Shown one piece after another: positions 7,931 to 16,098 of a stretch of DNA of 64,000 nucleotides. The notes beneath the pieces are model-generated. The model had not been told where the DNA came from and searched no databases. It saw only the letters and a program-made list of their open reading frames with translations. Location: contig NZ_APAT01000016.1 in NCBI RefSeq assembly GCF_000347775.1, positions 1-64,000 of the forward strand. The letters are read 5' to 3'. The position numbers and the translations under genes were made by a program. The first letter of the stretch is position 1; each line of letters begins with the position of its first letter. Source of the stretch: Marinobacter santoriniensis NKSG1 (GTDB lineage Bacteria > Pseudomonadota > Gammaproteobacteria > Pseudomonadales > Oleiphilaceae).

Positions 7931-8392
7931 TTATCGGCTAGGGAGAATCAGGAGCGGGCACTGGATCCGGCGGGCGAGAAAGGAACTCACGCTGCCAAAG
8001 GTCATGTAATCCAGTTCATCCACGAAATGGGTCAGGGAGCGGGCGATAAAACCGCCATCCGGTTCGTGACTGTGGCGTGCGATAACCAGCATGTCCGGAC
8101 GGATTTTTTTCTCTGCGGCAAAGAGCAGCATTTTTCGGGCATCGCCCTCCAGCAACAGGGGCTCGGCAGATATGTCTTCCTGCTGGCACACCTCCACCGC
8201 TTCGGCAAGAGAGCCGTTGAGTTCGGAGACTTCCTGCTGAAAGAGGTCTTCATTGCCCGCGGTAATGTCCCGGGGGTTTTCGGCAACGGCAACAAGGGTG
8301 ATTCGGGGTCGAAGGTCCCGGAACATGGTCAGCGTCTGCGCCAGGGCCAGCCTGGCGTTCCGCGAACCGTCATAGGCGATCATGATTTTCAT
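7931..8392 (-). CDS. Universal stress protein, UspA family
   Basis: A 153-residue single-domain Usp protein with MKIMIAYDGSRNARLALAQT at the N-terminus, the usual first strand and helix of the fold. The C-terminal nucleotide-binding region is atypical: the ATP-binding motif G-x2-G-x9-G-S/T is only partly visible (TFGSVSSFLARRIQCPLLIL), so ATP binding is uncertain. The ATG at 8392 has GGAG about 6 bases upstream and fits the family start. Usp genes linked to nitrate carriers are usually induced in low oxygen and help cells survive anaerobic energy limitation. The FNR-like box at 8484-8497 fits that control. A CCCCGG-AAAA-CCGGGG hairpin (8416-8433) lies in its leader. Confidence 0.82.
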   Translation of the reverse strand: MKIMIAYDGSRNARLALAQTLTMFRDLRPRITLVAVAENPRDITAGNEDLFQQEVSELNGSLAEAVEVCQQEDISAEPLLLEGDARKMLLFAAEKKIRPDMLVIARHSHEPDGGFIARSLTHFVDELDYMTFGSVSSFLARRIQCPLLILPSR

Positions 8393-8483
8393 GGGTTTCT
8401 CCAAAAACAGAGTCCGCCCCGGAAAACCGGGGCTGCTATTGATATCTGTCAGCCATTAGCCCACACCCCTGTGACCCCGATAA

Positions 8484-8497
8484 TTGACAAACATCAA
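8484..8497. promoter_or_regulatory. FNR/Anr-like box between uspA and narK1
   Basis: TTGACAAACATCAA matches TTGAT-N4-ATCAA in nine of ten specified bases. Read towards uspA (minus), a GCTAAT hexamer at 8455-8460 lies where the -10 of a class II promoter is expected, giving a start near 8449. The box is about 175 bases from the start of the plus-strand narK1 gene, so the uspA-nrtP operon is its more likely target. Confidence 0.55.
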
Positions 8498-8672
8498 CGC
8501 CGGGGCCGCCTACCCCACCAGAGAAAGAGACCACCTATCCCTCGGGCAGTGAATCGCCAGAAACGGGCTACCACCCCCTTCCCAGCTGGAGGTACCTCCA
8601 ATGCCCCCAAGGGAAAACCACCGCTTTTTGATAGTGTGAAAACAGGAAAAAAAGCAGAACAGGAGCTCTGCA

Positions 8673-10055
8673 ATGACCCGCGCACTTTCAAAATCCCAGC
8701 AGTACCGTGCCCTCGGTCTGTCGACGTTCGCGTTCACCCTGTGCTTCGCGGTCTGGACCATTTTCTCCATCATCGGCATCCGTATCGCCGAAGACCTGTC
8801 ACTCTCCGATACCCAGCTCGGGCTGTTGATGGCAACACCGATCCTCACCGGGTCGATCAGTCGGCTTTTCCTGGGGATCTGGACAGACCGATATGGCGGT
8901 CGCTGGGTGTTCGGGATTCTGATGCTGACAACGGCGGGATGCGTATACCTGCTCACCTTCGCGAGCACCTACGCGATGCTTCTGATCGGTGCCCTGGGTG
9001 TCGGGCTCGCCGGAGGCTCGTTCATTGTCGGGGTGGCCTACACCGCAGCGTGGTTCGAGCCAAAGCGCCAGGGTACGGCGCTCGGCATTTTCGGGGCGGG
9101 CAACGTCGGGTCGGCGGTCACCAATTTCGGTGCACCGTTCCTGCTGGTGGCGTTTGGCTGGGAATCGACTGCGCAGATCTACGCCACGGTTCTGGCGATC
9201 ATGGGGGTCGTATTCATCGCCCTGGCCAGGCCGGATCCCCTGTCCGAAGAACGTAAAAGCGAACGCAGCAAATCGTTCATGGAGCAGATGGAGCCGCTGA
9301 AAGAACTTCGTGTCTGGCGTTTTGCCCTGTACTACTTTTTCGTGTTCGGGGCTTTCGTGGCACTGGCGCTCTGGTTGCCGCATTTCCTCATCGGGGTCTA
9401 CGGACTCGACATCAAAACGGCCGGCATGATCGCCGCCCTGTACACGATTCCCGCATCGCTGTTCCGGATTCTCGGAGGCTGGCTATCCGACCGGTACGGC
9501 GCCCGCAAGGTCATGTACGGAACGTTTCTGGCCGCCGTGGCCTGCACGTTCCTGCTGAGCTACCCGCCAACCGACTACCGGGTGCATGGCATCGATGGTG
9601 ACATCCAGTTCACCCTGGCCATGAACCTGCCCATGTTTGTGGTATTGATCTTCACGCTGGGATTCTTCATGTCACTGGGCAAGGCTGCGGTCTACAAGCA
9701 CATACCGGTTTACTACCCTCTGCACGTGGGCGCCGTTGGCGGTGTCGTCGGTATGATTGGCGGGCTCGGGGGCTTTATTCTTCCGCTGGCGTTTGGCGTC
9801 CTGAACGACCTGACCGGGGTCTGGCAAAGCTGCTTCATGCTGATGTTCGTGATCGTCACCGCGGCGCTGATCTGGATGCATTACGCCATTCGAACCGCCG
9901 AGCGGGTGGAGTGGGCCGCCAACGAGGAGCGGACCGATCTCCCGGAACTGGCCACCCCACACCTGTTCTATCCGTTAAAACACCGCAGCCCGCCAGCGGT
10001 CTCAGCCGAACACCGGTTTGGTCATGGCCAGATGAAAGATGGCGCCAACCTGTAG
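8673..10055 (+). CDS. MFS nitrate/nitrite transporter, NarK1 type
   Basis: A 460-residue carrier with twelve predicted membrane segments and the NarK1 signatures: LAGGSFIVGVAYTAAWFEPK and GIFGAGNVGSAVTNFGAP in the first half, and FMSLGKAAVYKHIPVYYP and GAVGGVVGMIGGLGGF in the second. NarK1 proteins are regarded as nitrate/proton symporters and are often paired with a NarK2 nitrate/nitrite antiporter, as may be the case here. AGGAG lies 7 bases before the ATG. The last 18 codons overlap the 3' end of the convergent sirB2 gene; the terminal stretch after about residue 430 looks unconserved and could be a read-through extension of an originally shorter protein. Confidence 0.87.
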   Translation: MTRALSKSQQYRALGLSTFAFTLCFAVWTIFSIIGIRIAEDLSLSDTQLGLLMATPILTGSISRLFLGIWTDRYGGRWVFGILMLTTAGCVYLLTFASTYAMLLIGALGVGLAGGSFIVGVAYTAAWFEPKRQGTALGIFGAGNVGSAVTNFGAPFLLVAFGWESTAQIYATVLAIMGVVFIALARPDPLSEERKSERSKSFMEQMEPLKELRVWRFALYYFFVFGAFVALALWLPHFLIGVYGLDIKTAGMIAALYTIPASLFRILGGWLSDRYGARKVMYGTFLAAVACTFLLSYPPTDYRVHGIDGDIQFTLAMNLPMFVVLIFTLGFFMSLGKAAVYKHIPVYYPLHVGAVGGVVGMIGGLGGFILPLAFGVLNDLTGVWQSCFMLMFVIVTAALIWMHYAIRTAERVEWAANEERTDLPELATPHLFYPLKHRSPPAVSAEHRFGHGQMKDGANL

Positions 10056-10379
10056 GAATGCCAGAACGGCGGCAATGGCTCGCACGCGGAACGGCGCGGA
10101 GGTCTTGAGGGCAAAAACACCCGCGCCGATGTAACCGAGCAACAGAAAGATCTTGGCGGTCAGCCACCCGTGCACAAAAGGCATCCAGGGAGTGACGATC
10201 ACCAGTCCGATGGCGGCCGTCAGTAGCACCGTATCGTTGACGTGGGGAATCCAGCGCATGGGTGTCTGCCGCCAGCCGGGCCGACCGACCGCGTCGAGCA
10301 GCAGGCGCAAGGTGAACAGGACGACCGTGATGTAGGCCGCGCTGACGTGAATGGCCTTGAGAATCGGATAGGCACTCAT
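10002..10379 (-). CDS. SirB2-family membrane protein
   Basis: A small membrane protein of 125 residues with four hydrophobic helices, starting MSAYPILKAIHVSAAYITVV, which is typical of SirB2. The family was named after a Salmonella gene proposed to influence invasion gene expression, but no molecular activity is established. In many proteobacteria SirB2 lies near nitrate or NO genes, as it does here between narK1 and nnrS. Its 3' end overlaps narK1 by 54 bases on the opposite strand. Confidence 0.78.
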   Translation of the reverse strand: MSAYPILKAIHVSAAYITVVLFTLRLLLDAVGRPGWRQTPMRWIPHVNDTVLLTAAIGLVIVTPWMPFVHGWLTAKIFLLLGYIGAGVFALKTSAPFRVRAIAAVLAFLQVGAIFHLAMTKPVFG

Positions 10380-10466
10380 GGCATTTCCTCAATAAATCAA
10401 TCAGTTGATCGGATTGTACGCACTATTACCCGGTAATGGGTATGTTCCGGCGTAACAAAACGGTTT

Positions 10467-10489
10467 AACATATATATTATATTCATCTT
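10467..10489. promoter_or_regulatory. NsrR-like site upstream of the second nnrS
   Basis: Within this AT-rich 23-base stretch the right half, ATATTCATCTT, closely fits the NsrR half site (AAGATG-x-ATTT read on the other strand), and the left half AACATATATAT fits it more weakly; 8 of 11 positions are symmetrical. NsrR, the NO-sensing Rrf2 repressor, is known to control nnrS genes in many proteobacteria. No nsrR gene is present in the window. Confidence 0.45.
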
Positions 10490-10504
10490 TATTCGGGAGT
10501 CAGC

Positions 10505-11689
10505 ATGCAGGCCATTCCATCAACCCGGACTGCCGAGCCTGCACGGATTCGGCAGATTTTCAGTTACCCCTTCCGCGTATTTTTTCTGTCCATGGCGGTT
10601 CTGTCGGTCACGGTGATCCCCCTCTGGGTGCTGACGGTCACCGGCACGATCACTCTGCCCCTCGCCTTGCCGGGCTTGATCTGGCATCAGCATGAGATGC
10701 TGTTCGGGTTCCTTTCCGCAGCAATTGCCGGTTTTCTGTTGACCGCCGTGTGCGTCTGGACCCAGACCACCCGAATGCACGGTCTCCGACTGGCGGGCCT
10801 TTGGGGCGTCTGGCTTGCCGGCCGCCTGCTTCTGGCTTTCGGGGCAGGTCTGCCCGACTGGCTCGTGCTGGGTGTTAACCTGGCGTTCCTGCCCCTGGTG
10901 GGCCTGGATGCTGGCTGGCGCATCTGGAAAGCCCGCCAACGCCGGCAACTGATGATTCTGGTGGTCCTCGGACTGCTGTGGCTTATGCAGATCGGGTTCC
11001 TGCTGCGCCTAGACATGGTCTACAGCCACGGCGCGCTGATCATGGCCATGGCACTGATCGGCATCATTGGCGGTCGCATCACCCCGGCCTTTTCCGGCGC
11101 CTGGTTGCGCCAGCGCGGACATGATGCCTCCGGCATCCGGGTGGTCCCCGCTCTGGACATGGCGAGCGTCATCACCATGATCCTGCTGTTGGCTGCCATG
11201 GTAAGCGGCTGGTCCCGGGTAACCGGGGTGCTGGCCTTGACCGCCGCCGTCCTGATGGCCGTCCGCCTGATCGGCTGGAAGGGCTGGCTGGTGCGCCGCG
11301 AACCCTTGCTCTGGAGCCTGCACCTGTCCATTCTCTGGGTCCCGGTATCCTTGTTGTTGCTGGCAGGCAGCTCGCTGGCCGGCTGGCCCGCCACCGCGTG
11401 GAGCCACGCGGCCGGAGCCGGCGCGGTGGGATGCCTGGTACTCGCGGTCATCGCGCGTGTTTCACTCGGCCACACAGGGCGACCGCTGTCGCTTCCCCGG
11501 GGCCTGGTCACCGCCTTCGTGGCCAGTCAGGTTGCAGCAGTGCTTCGTGTCCTGACGGCCTTTTCGGCCATTCCCTGGCAACACGGGATCGCAGTCAGTG
11601 CCCTGTTGTGGATTCTCGCCTACGGGATCTTCCTGGTTCGTTACGCAGGTATCCTCTCGGCTCCCCGCCCGGATGGCCGCGAGGGGTGA
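10505..11689 (+). CDS. nnrS: NnrS-family haem-copper membrane protein, second copy
   Basis: A 394-residue, twelve-helix NnrS. Diagnostic stretches are FSYPFRVFFLSMAVLSVTV, LPGLIWHQHEMLFGFLSAAI (metal/haem-binding histidines), MAMALIGIIGGRITPAFSGA, and HAAGAGAVGCLVLAVIARVS, where a conserved histidine precedes the glycine-rich turn. It is closer to the classical NnrS than the copy at 2593 and probably not a recent duplicate, because the two differ through most of their length. GGGAG lies 7 bases before the start. An NsrR-like site and an ATTACC-C-GGTAAT inverted repeat (10425-10437) lie upstream. It likely protects against NO-derived stress in the inner membrane. Confidence 0.88.
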   Translation: MQAIPSTRTAEPARIRQIFSYPFRVFFLSMAVLSVTVIPLWVLTVTGTITLPLALPGLIWHQHEMLFGFLSAAIAGFLLTAVCVWTQTTRMHGLRLAGLWGVWLAGRLLLAFGAGLPDWLVLGVNLAFLPLVGLDAGWRIWKARQRRQLMILVVLGLLWLMQIGFLLRLDMVYSHGALIMAMALIGIIGGRITPAFSGAWLRQRGHDASGIRVVPALDMASVITMILLLAAMVSGWSRVTGVLALTAAVLMAVRLIGWKGWLVRREPLLWSLHLSILWVPVSLLLLAGSSLAGWPATAWSHAAGAGAVGCLVLAVIARVSLGHTGRPLSLPRGLVTAFVASQVAAVLRVLTAFSAIPWQHGIAVSALLWILAYGIFLVRYAGILSAPRPDGREG

Positions 11690-11707
11690 ATCGGAAGGGG
11701 CGGTCAC

Positions 11708-12232
11708 TCAGGCCGCCCGCTCCCTCTCGTAAAGGCCGGCAAAGACCTTGCGGGCCGTGCGGAAGCGATCAGCCGGAAAATGGATACTGATCCCCTCCAG
11801 CGCGGCCAGCAGCATTTCAAGATGCGCATCCCAACCGGCGCAGGAAATCGAGACCAGATCATCATCCGGCAGCGACAACGTCAGGCGGAGCCGGGTCTGG
11901 TTGGCGTCTTGCCCGCAGGGTTCAAGCTCCCAGGTCAACGGGCGTTCCGGGTGATCTCCGGAACTCCAGGAATAAGACAGCAACCGTTCCGGCTCAAAGG
12001 TCCGGATGCGACAGTCGATTGGCATGCCACTGTTGCCGAAATCGAGCTGTACCCTGCCCCCCTCGCGGGGATCGACAACCCCGGGCGCCAGCCACTGCGA
12101 CAGACACACCGAATCGGTCAGCATTTTCCAGACTCGCCGGGCATCGTGCTCGATCAGCCGCTCCATCCGAACCTCCACACGGCCGCTTGCCATCCTCAGT
12201 TGGCCGCAAATTGACGTGTGATCCGTTTCCAT
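11708..12232 (-). CDS. SRPBCC-domain protein, AHSA1-like
   Basis: A 174-residue protein with the helix-grip fold of the AHSA1/START group: VEVRMERLIEHDARRVWKML at the start of the domain, then WLAPGVVDPREGGRVQLDFG, LLSYSWSSGD and a C-terminal helix (GWDAHLEMLLAALEGI). Such proteins form a hydrophobic pocket for small ligands; their roles are diverse and mostly unknown. I chose 12232 because GGAGGT lies 6 bases upstream and the longer frame adds a segment with no domain character. The gene is monocistronic and converges with nnrS, 18 bases apart. Confidence 0.75.
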   Translation of the reverse strand: METDHTSICGQLRMASGRVEVRMERLIEHDARRVWKMLTDSVCLSQWLAPGVVDPREGGRVQLDFGNSGMPIDCRIRTFEPERLLSYSWSSGDHPERPLTWELEPCGQDANQTRLRLTLSLPDDDLVSISCAGWDAHLEMLLAALEGISIHFPADRFRTARKVFAGLYERERAA

Positions 12233-12433
12233 AATGACCTCCGCTATCGTTGGCCGGGCCCGGCATTGGCCATCAATACCGGGCCCGGACTTCAGCCTGT
12301 CCATGACGATAACAGTCCGCCCGGGGGCGATCCTTGATGACGATTAATTGCACAACGGAAAGCCGGTAGACGTACTTCGGGCAAAGAGGCCCGGGCGGCA
12401 ATCATCCACTAAAGGTCAATAGCGACTTCAGGA

Positions 12434-12445
12434 TTTAGCGCTAAA
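12434..12445. promoter_or_regulatory. Palindrome upstream of fabA
   Basis: TTTAGCGCTAAA is a perfect 12-base palindrome about 40 bases before the fabA start, within likely promoter DNA. It does not fit the FabR, FadR or PsrA consensus sequences that I know. An operator role is only suggested by position and symmetry. Confidence 0.35.
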
Positions 12446-12483
12446 GTATCAGTAAACCATTTTGTAACAGAGATACTGGCACT

Positions 12484-12993
12484 ATGAACCCTGATCATTT
12501 TGACAAAGAAGACTTGATCAAGTGCGGCCATGGCAAGCTGTTTCCCGGCAACATGCGCCTGCCTATTGACCAGATGCTGATGTTCGACCGCGTCACCCAC
12601 ATCGCCGACGACGATGGCCTGTATGGCAAGGGCAGCATCGTGGCCGAACTGGACATCAACCCGGACCTCTGGTTCTTCAAGGTCCACTTTGTTGATGATC
12701 CCGTCATGCCCGGCTGTCTGGGGCTCGATGCCATGTGGCAACTGGTCGGTTTCTTCCTGGCCTGGGGTGGCGGTGAAGGCAAGGGGCGTGCGCTCGGTTC
12801 CGGCGAGGTGAAATTTACCGGCCAGGTACTGCCCACTGCCAAGAAGGTAACCTACCGCCTGGATCTCAAGCGCGTGATCCGGCGCAAGCTGACCATGGCG
12901 ATTGCCGATGGAAGCATGGAGGTGGATGGCCGGGAGATCTATACCGCCAAAGACCTCCGGGTTGGTATGTTCAACTCTACCGATGACTTTTAG
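12484..12993 (+). CDS. fabA: 3-hydroxydecanoyl-ACP dehydratase/isomerase FabA
   Basis: A 169-residue hot-dog fold enzyme that dehydrates 3-hydroxydecanoyl-ACP and isomerises trans-2- to cis-3-decenoyl-ACP, the branch point for unsaturated fatty acids. The active-site His68 ([20 protein letters not shown]) and Asp82 (GLDAMWQ) are both present, corresponding to His70 and Asp84 of E. coli. Length matches the family (171-172). It is followed after 11 bases by fabB, forming the usual fabA-fabB operon of pseudomonads and relatives. The upstream region has a TTTAGCGCTAAA palindrome but no visible FabR-type site. Confidence 0.97.
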   Translation: MNPDHFDKEDLIKCGHGKLFPGNMRLPIDQMLMFDRVTHIADDDGLYGKGSIVAELDINPDLWFFKVHFVDDPVMPGCLGLDAMWQLVGFFLAWGGGEGKGRALGSGEVKFTGQVLPTAKKVTYRLDLKRVIRRKLTMAIADGSMEVDGREIYTAKDLRVGMFNSTDDF

Positions 12994-13004
12994 GAGTTAG
13001 CTGC

Positions 13005-14216
13005 ATGCGTCGCGTTGTGATTACCGGAATGGGGATTGTCTCCAGCCTGGGGACCAACCAGAAGGAAGTAACCCGGTCGCTGAAAGAGTCCATATCGGGT
13101 ATCGGGTTCAGCCAGGAGGCGAAGGACAATGGCCTGCGCAGCCACGTCTGCGGCCAGATCGACCTGAACCTTCCGGAGCTCATTGACCGCAAGATCTGGC
13201 GTTTCATGTGCCCGGCCTCCGGCTACACCTACCTGGCCATGAAAGAGGCAATCGAACAGTCCGGCCTGACCGACGACGATATCCGCGCGGACACCACCGG
13301 CCTGATCTTCGGCCAGGGTGGCGCATCAACCGTCGAGCTGCTGGATTCGATCGATACCCACCGGGATAAAGGAATCCGGCGGGTCGGCCCCTATCGGGTT
13401 CCCCGGACCATGGGCAGTGCTATCAACGCCTCGCTGGCGACCGCGTTCGGTATTCGCGGGGTGAATTACGGCATCACATCAGCCTGCGCTACCAGTGCTC
13501 ATGCGATCGGCCACGCCGCGGATCTGATCGCCCTGGGGCGCCAGGACATCATGTTCGCCGGCGGCGGTGAGGACATCCACTGGAGTCTGAGCCTGCTGTT
13601 CGACGCCATGGGTGCGTTGTCCACCAAGTACAACGACACACCGGAAGTGGCTTCGCGGACCTATGACGCCAATCGGGATGGTTTTGTGATTTCCGGGGGT
13701 GGCGGCGTCCTGACCCTGGAAGCACTGGAGCACGCCGAAGCCCGTGGTGCCAATATCCTCGCGGAGATTGTCGGGTTCGGCGCCACCTCGGACGGAGCCG
13801 ACATGGTTGCGCCCAGTGGCGAGGGCGCGGTGCGTTGCATGAAGCAGGCCATGAAGCAGGTCGATGGCGAGATCAGTTACGTCAACAGCCACGGCACCAG
13901 TACGCCGGCCGGTGATATCACGGAACTGAAAGCGCTCAGGGACACCTTCGGCGACCGCATCCCACCGGTTAGCTCCACCAAGCCCCTGTGCGGCCACGCC
14001 CTGGGTGCCGCTGGTGTGCATGAGGCCATTTACAGCCTGATTATGCAGCGGGAAGGGTTCATCGCTCCGTCTGCGAACATCGAGAACCTGGACGAAGGAG
14101 CCGAAGGTTACCCGATCGTCCGCGAGCGGATGGACAACCAGAACCTGGACCTGGTCATGAGCAACAGCTTCGGATTTGGCGGCACCAACGCCACCCTGAT
14201 TTTCAGGAAAGTCTGA
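13005..14216 (+). CDS. fabB: 3-oxoacyl-ACP synthase I FabB
   Basis: A 403-residue condensing enzyme with the catalytic triad in order: Cys161 in [12 protein letters not shown], a His in [13 protein letters not shown] (near residue 297) and a second His in [15 protein letters not shown] (near residue 332). It elongates cis-3-decenoyl-ACP in the unsaturated branch and so works directly with FabA, whose gene lies 11 bases upstream. AGGAG precedes the ATG. Its last 14 bases overlap the end of the convergent AraC-type gene. The identification as FabB rather than FabF rests on the fabA linkage and on the [16 protein letters not shown] start. Confidence 0.96.
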   Translation: MRRVVITGMGIVSSLGTNQKEVTRSLKESISGIGFSQEAKDNGLRSHVCGQIDLNLPELIDRKIWRFMCPASGYTYLAMKEAIEQSGLTDDDIRADTTGLIFGQGGASTVELLDSIDTHRDKGIRRVGPYRVPRTMGSAINASLATAFGIRGVNYGITSACATSAHAIGHAADLIALGRQDIMFAGGGEDIHWSLSLLFDAMGALSTKYNDTPEVASRTYDANRDGFVISGGGGVLTLEALEHAEARGANILAEIVGFGATSDGADMVAPSGEGAVRCMKQAMKQVDGEISYVNSHGTSTPAGDITELKALRDTFGDRIPPVSSTKPLCGHALGAAGVHEAIYSLIMQREGFIAPSANIENLDEGAEGYPIVRERMDNQNLDLVMSNSFGFGGTNATLIFRKV

Positions 14217-14559
14217 CGGAGCGGTATTCAGCCGGGGAGGTGCCCATCCAGCGCTTGAACGCCCGGCTGAAAGCACTCAATTCCGAAAAACCAAGCTGCT
14301 CGGCGATTTCCACCAGCGGCTTGGTTTTGTCCTGCATATAGGTCAGCGCCTGCTTACGGCGTACGTCTTCCAGCAGGCTCGCGAAGGTCAGCCCTTCACG
14401 CTTCAGTTTCTTGTGAAGCGTGTATCGGCTCATGTGCAGCTGCGACGCCACCGCCTCGACACCTACCCTGCCTCGCGCCAGCTGGGACACAATCAGTGAA
14501 CTGACCCGGCTACTGAGAGACACTCGAATAACCTCCGGCCTCAGGGGATCAGATGGCAT
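14203..14559 (-). CDS. Stand-alone AraC-type DNA-binding protein
   Basis: Only 118 residues long, it consists almost wholly of the AraC/XylS double helix-turn-helix: [20 protein letters not shown] for the first HTH and [20 protein letters not shown] followed by [14 protein letters not shown] for the second. The N-terminal sensing and dimerisation domain of normal family members (about 170-200 residues) is absent. The start is supported by AAGGAGG, so this is not simply a miscalled start; upstream DNA has no AraC-like reading. It may be a SoxS/MarA-type short regulator or a product of domain loss. The phrase [12 protein letters not shown] resembles the OruR/ArgR-type subfamily. Its target genes are unknown; fabAB and trhP are its neighbours. 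Confidence 0.8.
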   Translation of the reverse strand: MPSDPLRPEVIRVSLSSRVSSLIVSQLARGRVGVEAVASQLHMSRYTLHKKLKREGLTFASLLEDVRRKQALTYMQDKTKPLVEIAEQLGFSELSAFSRAFKRWMGTSPAEYRSVRLS

Positions 14560-14743
14560 GGGGTTCCTCCTTAGTTTGAGTCCGACCGTGTGTGCCAGAA
14601 AAATCAGCGTACATATGTTAGCCGAAAATAATCAATAAGACCTTTGAGCGAGATCAACGCCAGATCGTCCTCATCCGTCCACACTACCAGCCTTTTCGAA
14701 CACCATCCCGAACCATCCTGCGAGATTTATCCCGGAGCATTCA

Positions 14744-16051
14744 ATGACCACCCCGGAACTGCTTGCCCCGGCGGGTACACCAGATCATCTGGAAACCGCC
14801 TTTGCCTATGGTGCTGACGCGGTCTACGCGGGCCAACCCCGCTATTCGCTGAGAGTACGAAACAACAGTTTCAAGGATGTTGCAGCGCTGGGTGCCGGTA
14901 TCGAGCGGGCCCACGAGCTCGGCAAGCAGTTTTACCTCGTGTCCAACATTGCGCCGCACAACAGCAAGGTCCGGACCTATCTCCGGGATCTGGAGCCGAT
15001 CATTGAGCTGGGCCCTGATGCGCTTATCATGTCCGACCCCGGTCTGATCATGCAGGTTCGGGAGCGTTGGCCGGATCAGCCTGTGCACCTTTCGGTCCAG
15101 GCGAACGCCGTTAACTGGGCCACCGTGGAGTTCTGGCGCCGCCAGGGCCTGAGCCGGGTCATCCTGTCCCGGGAACTGGCCCTGGATGAAATCCGGGAAA
15201 TCCGGGAGCGGGTGCCGCAGATGGAACTGGAAGTCTTCGTTCACGGAGCCCTGTGCATGGCCTACTCCGGGCGCTGCCTGCTGTCCGGCTACATGAACCA
15301 CCGGGACGCCAACCAGGGCGCCTGCACCAACGCCTGCCGCTGGAACTACAAGGAAGTGCAGCACGGCCACGACCAGACGGGCGACCTGATCGCTACTTCT
15401 GCCGATGCGGTGCAGGAGGTTGAACCCAGGGAAATCCTCCTGGAAGAACCCAATCGCCCCGGTGGTTTTATCCCTGCCTACGAGGACGAACACGGCACCT
15501 ACATCATGAACTCGAAAGACCTCCGTGCCGTTCAACACGTGGCGGAACTGGTCAAAATGGGCGTGCATTCGCTGAAAATCGAAGGCCGCACCAAGAGCAC
15601 CTACTACGTGGCCCGCACCACCCAGATTTATCGGCGTGCCATCGACGATGCCATGCGTGGACTGGCCTTCGACATGAGCCTGATGGATCAGCTGGAAGCG
15701 CTCTCCAATCGCGGTTACACCGAGGGTTTTCTTCGTCGTCATCTGCCACAGGAATATCAGAGCTACGAGCAGGGCTCTTCTTACCTGGGCTCCCAGCAGG
15801 TGGTTGGCACGATTGCAGACAGTGACGACCGGTGGCTCACCGTGGACGTAAAGAACCGGTTTGCGCCCGGTGACACCCTGGAACTGATTACACCGGCCGG
15901 TAATCTCCGGTTTTCTGCAGACCGGATGGAGAACCGCCACGGAACCACCATGACCCACGCCCCGGGCAGCGGCCATGTAGTTCGCATACCCCGGCCGGAA
16001 AACCTTCCTGCGTCGCTGGCGAACAGTTACCTGACGCGGGTACTGGAATAA
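14744..16051 (+). CDS. trhP: U32-family tRNA hydroxylation protein TrhP (YegQ)
   Basis: A 435-residue member of the U32 'peptidase' group. The start TTPELLAPAGTPDHLETAFA and the cysteine block CMAYSGRCLLSGYMNHRDAN plus GACTNACRW identify the YegQ branch, now known as TrhP, which with prephenate-dependent partners forms 5-hydroxyuridine at position 34 of tRNAs. The four conserved cysteines are suited to an Fe-S cluster. HSLKIEGRTKSTYYVA and the C-terminal beta domain (SSYLGSQQVVGTI onward) are also family features. No proteolytic triad is seen. The gene appears to be monocistronic. Confidence 0.87.
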   Translation: MTTPELLAPAGTPDHLETAFAYGADAVYAGQPRYSLRVRNNSFKDVAALGAGIERAHELGKQFYLVSNIAPHNSKVRTYLRDLEPIIELGPDALIMSDPGLIMQVRERWPDQPVHLSVQANAVNWATVEFWRRQGLSRVILSRELALDEIREIRERVPQMELEVFVHGALCMAYSGRCLLSGYMNHRDANQGACTNACRWNYKEVQHGHDQTGDLIATSADAVQEVEPREILLEEPNRPGGFIPAYEDEHGTYIMNSKDLRAVQHVAELVKMGVHSLKIEGRTKSTYYVARTTQIYRRAIDDAMRGLAFDMSLMDQLEALSNRGYTEGFLRRHLPQEYQSYEQGSSYLGSQQVVGTIADSDDRWLTVDVKNRFAPGDTLELITPAGNLRFSADRMENRHGTTMTHAPGSGHVVRIPRPENLPASLANSYLTRVLE

Positions 16052-16098
16052 TGCCTTGTCGGTTTGGCGAGTATCGGTAATGAGAGTTACCGCAACGA

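Noticed and set aside
6549..8009. Long plus-strand frame of 486 codons
   Set aside because: It lies antisense to the nrtP-type gene and its product is His/Gly/Glu-rich low-complexity with no domain; it is a shadow of high-GC codon bias.
8027..9256. Plus-strand frame of 409 codons spanning uspA and the start of narK1
   Set aside because: It covers two recognised genes in other frames and has no recognisable motif.
10396..10409. ATCAA-TCAG-TTGAT considered as an FNR box
   Set aside because: The half sites are in the reverse order of the FNR consensus (TTGAT first, ATCAA second), so FNR would not bind.
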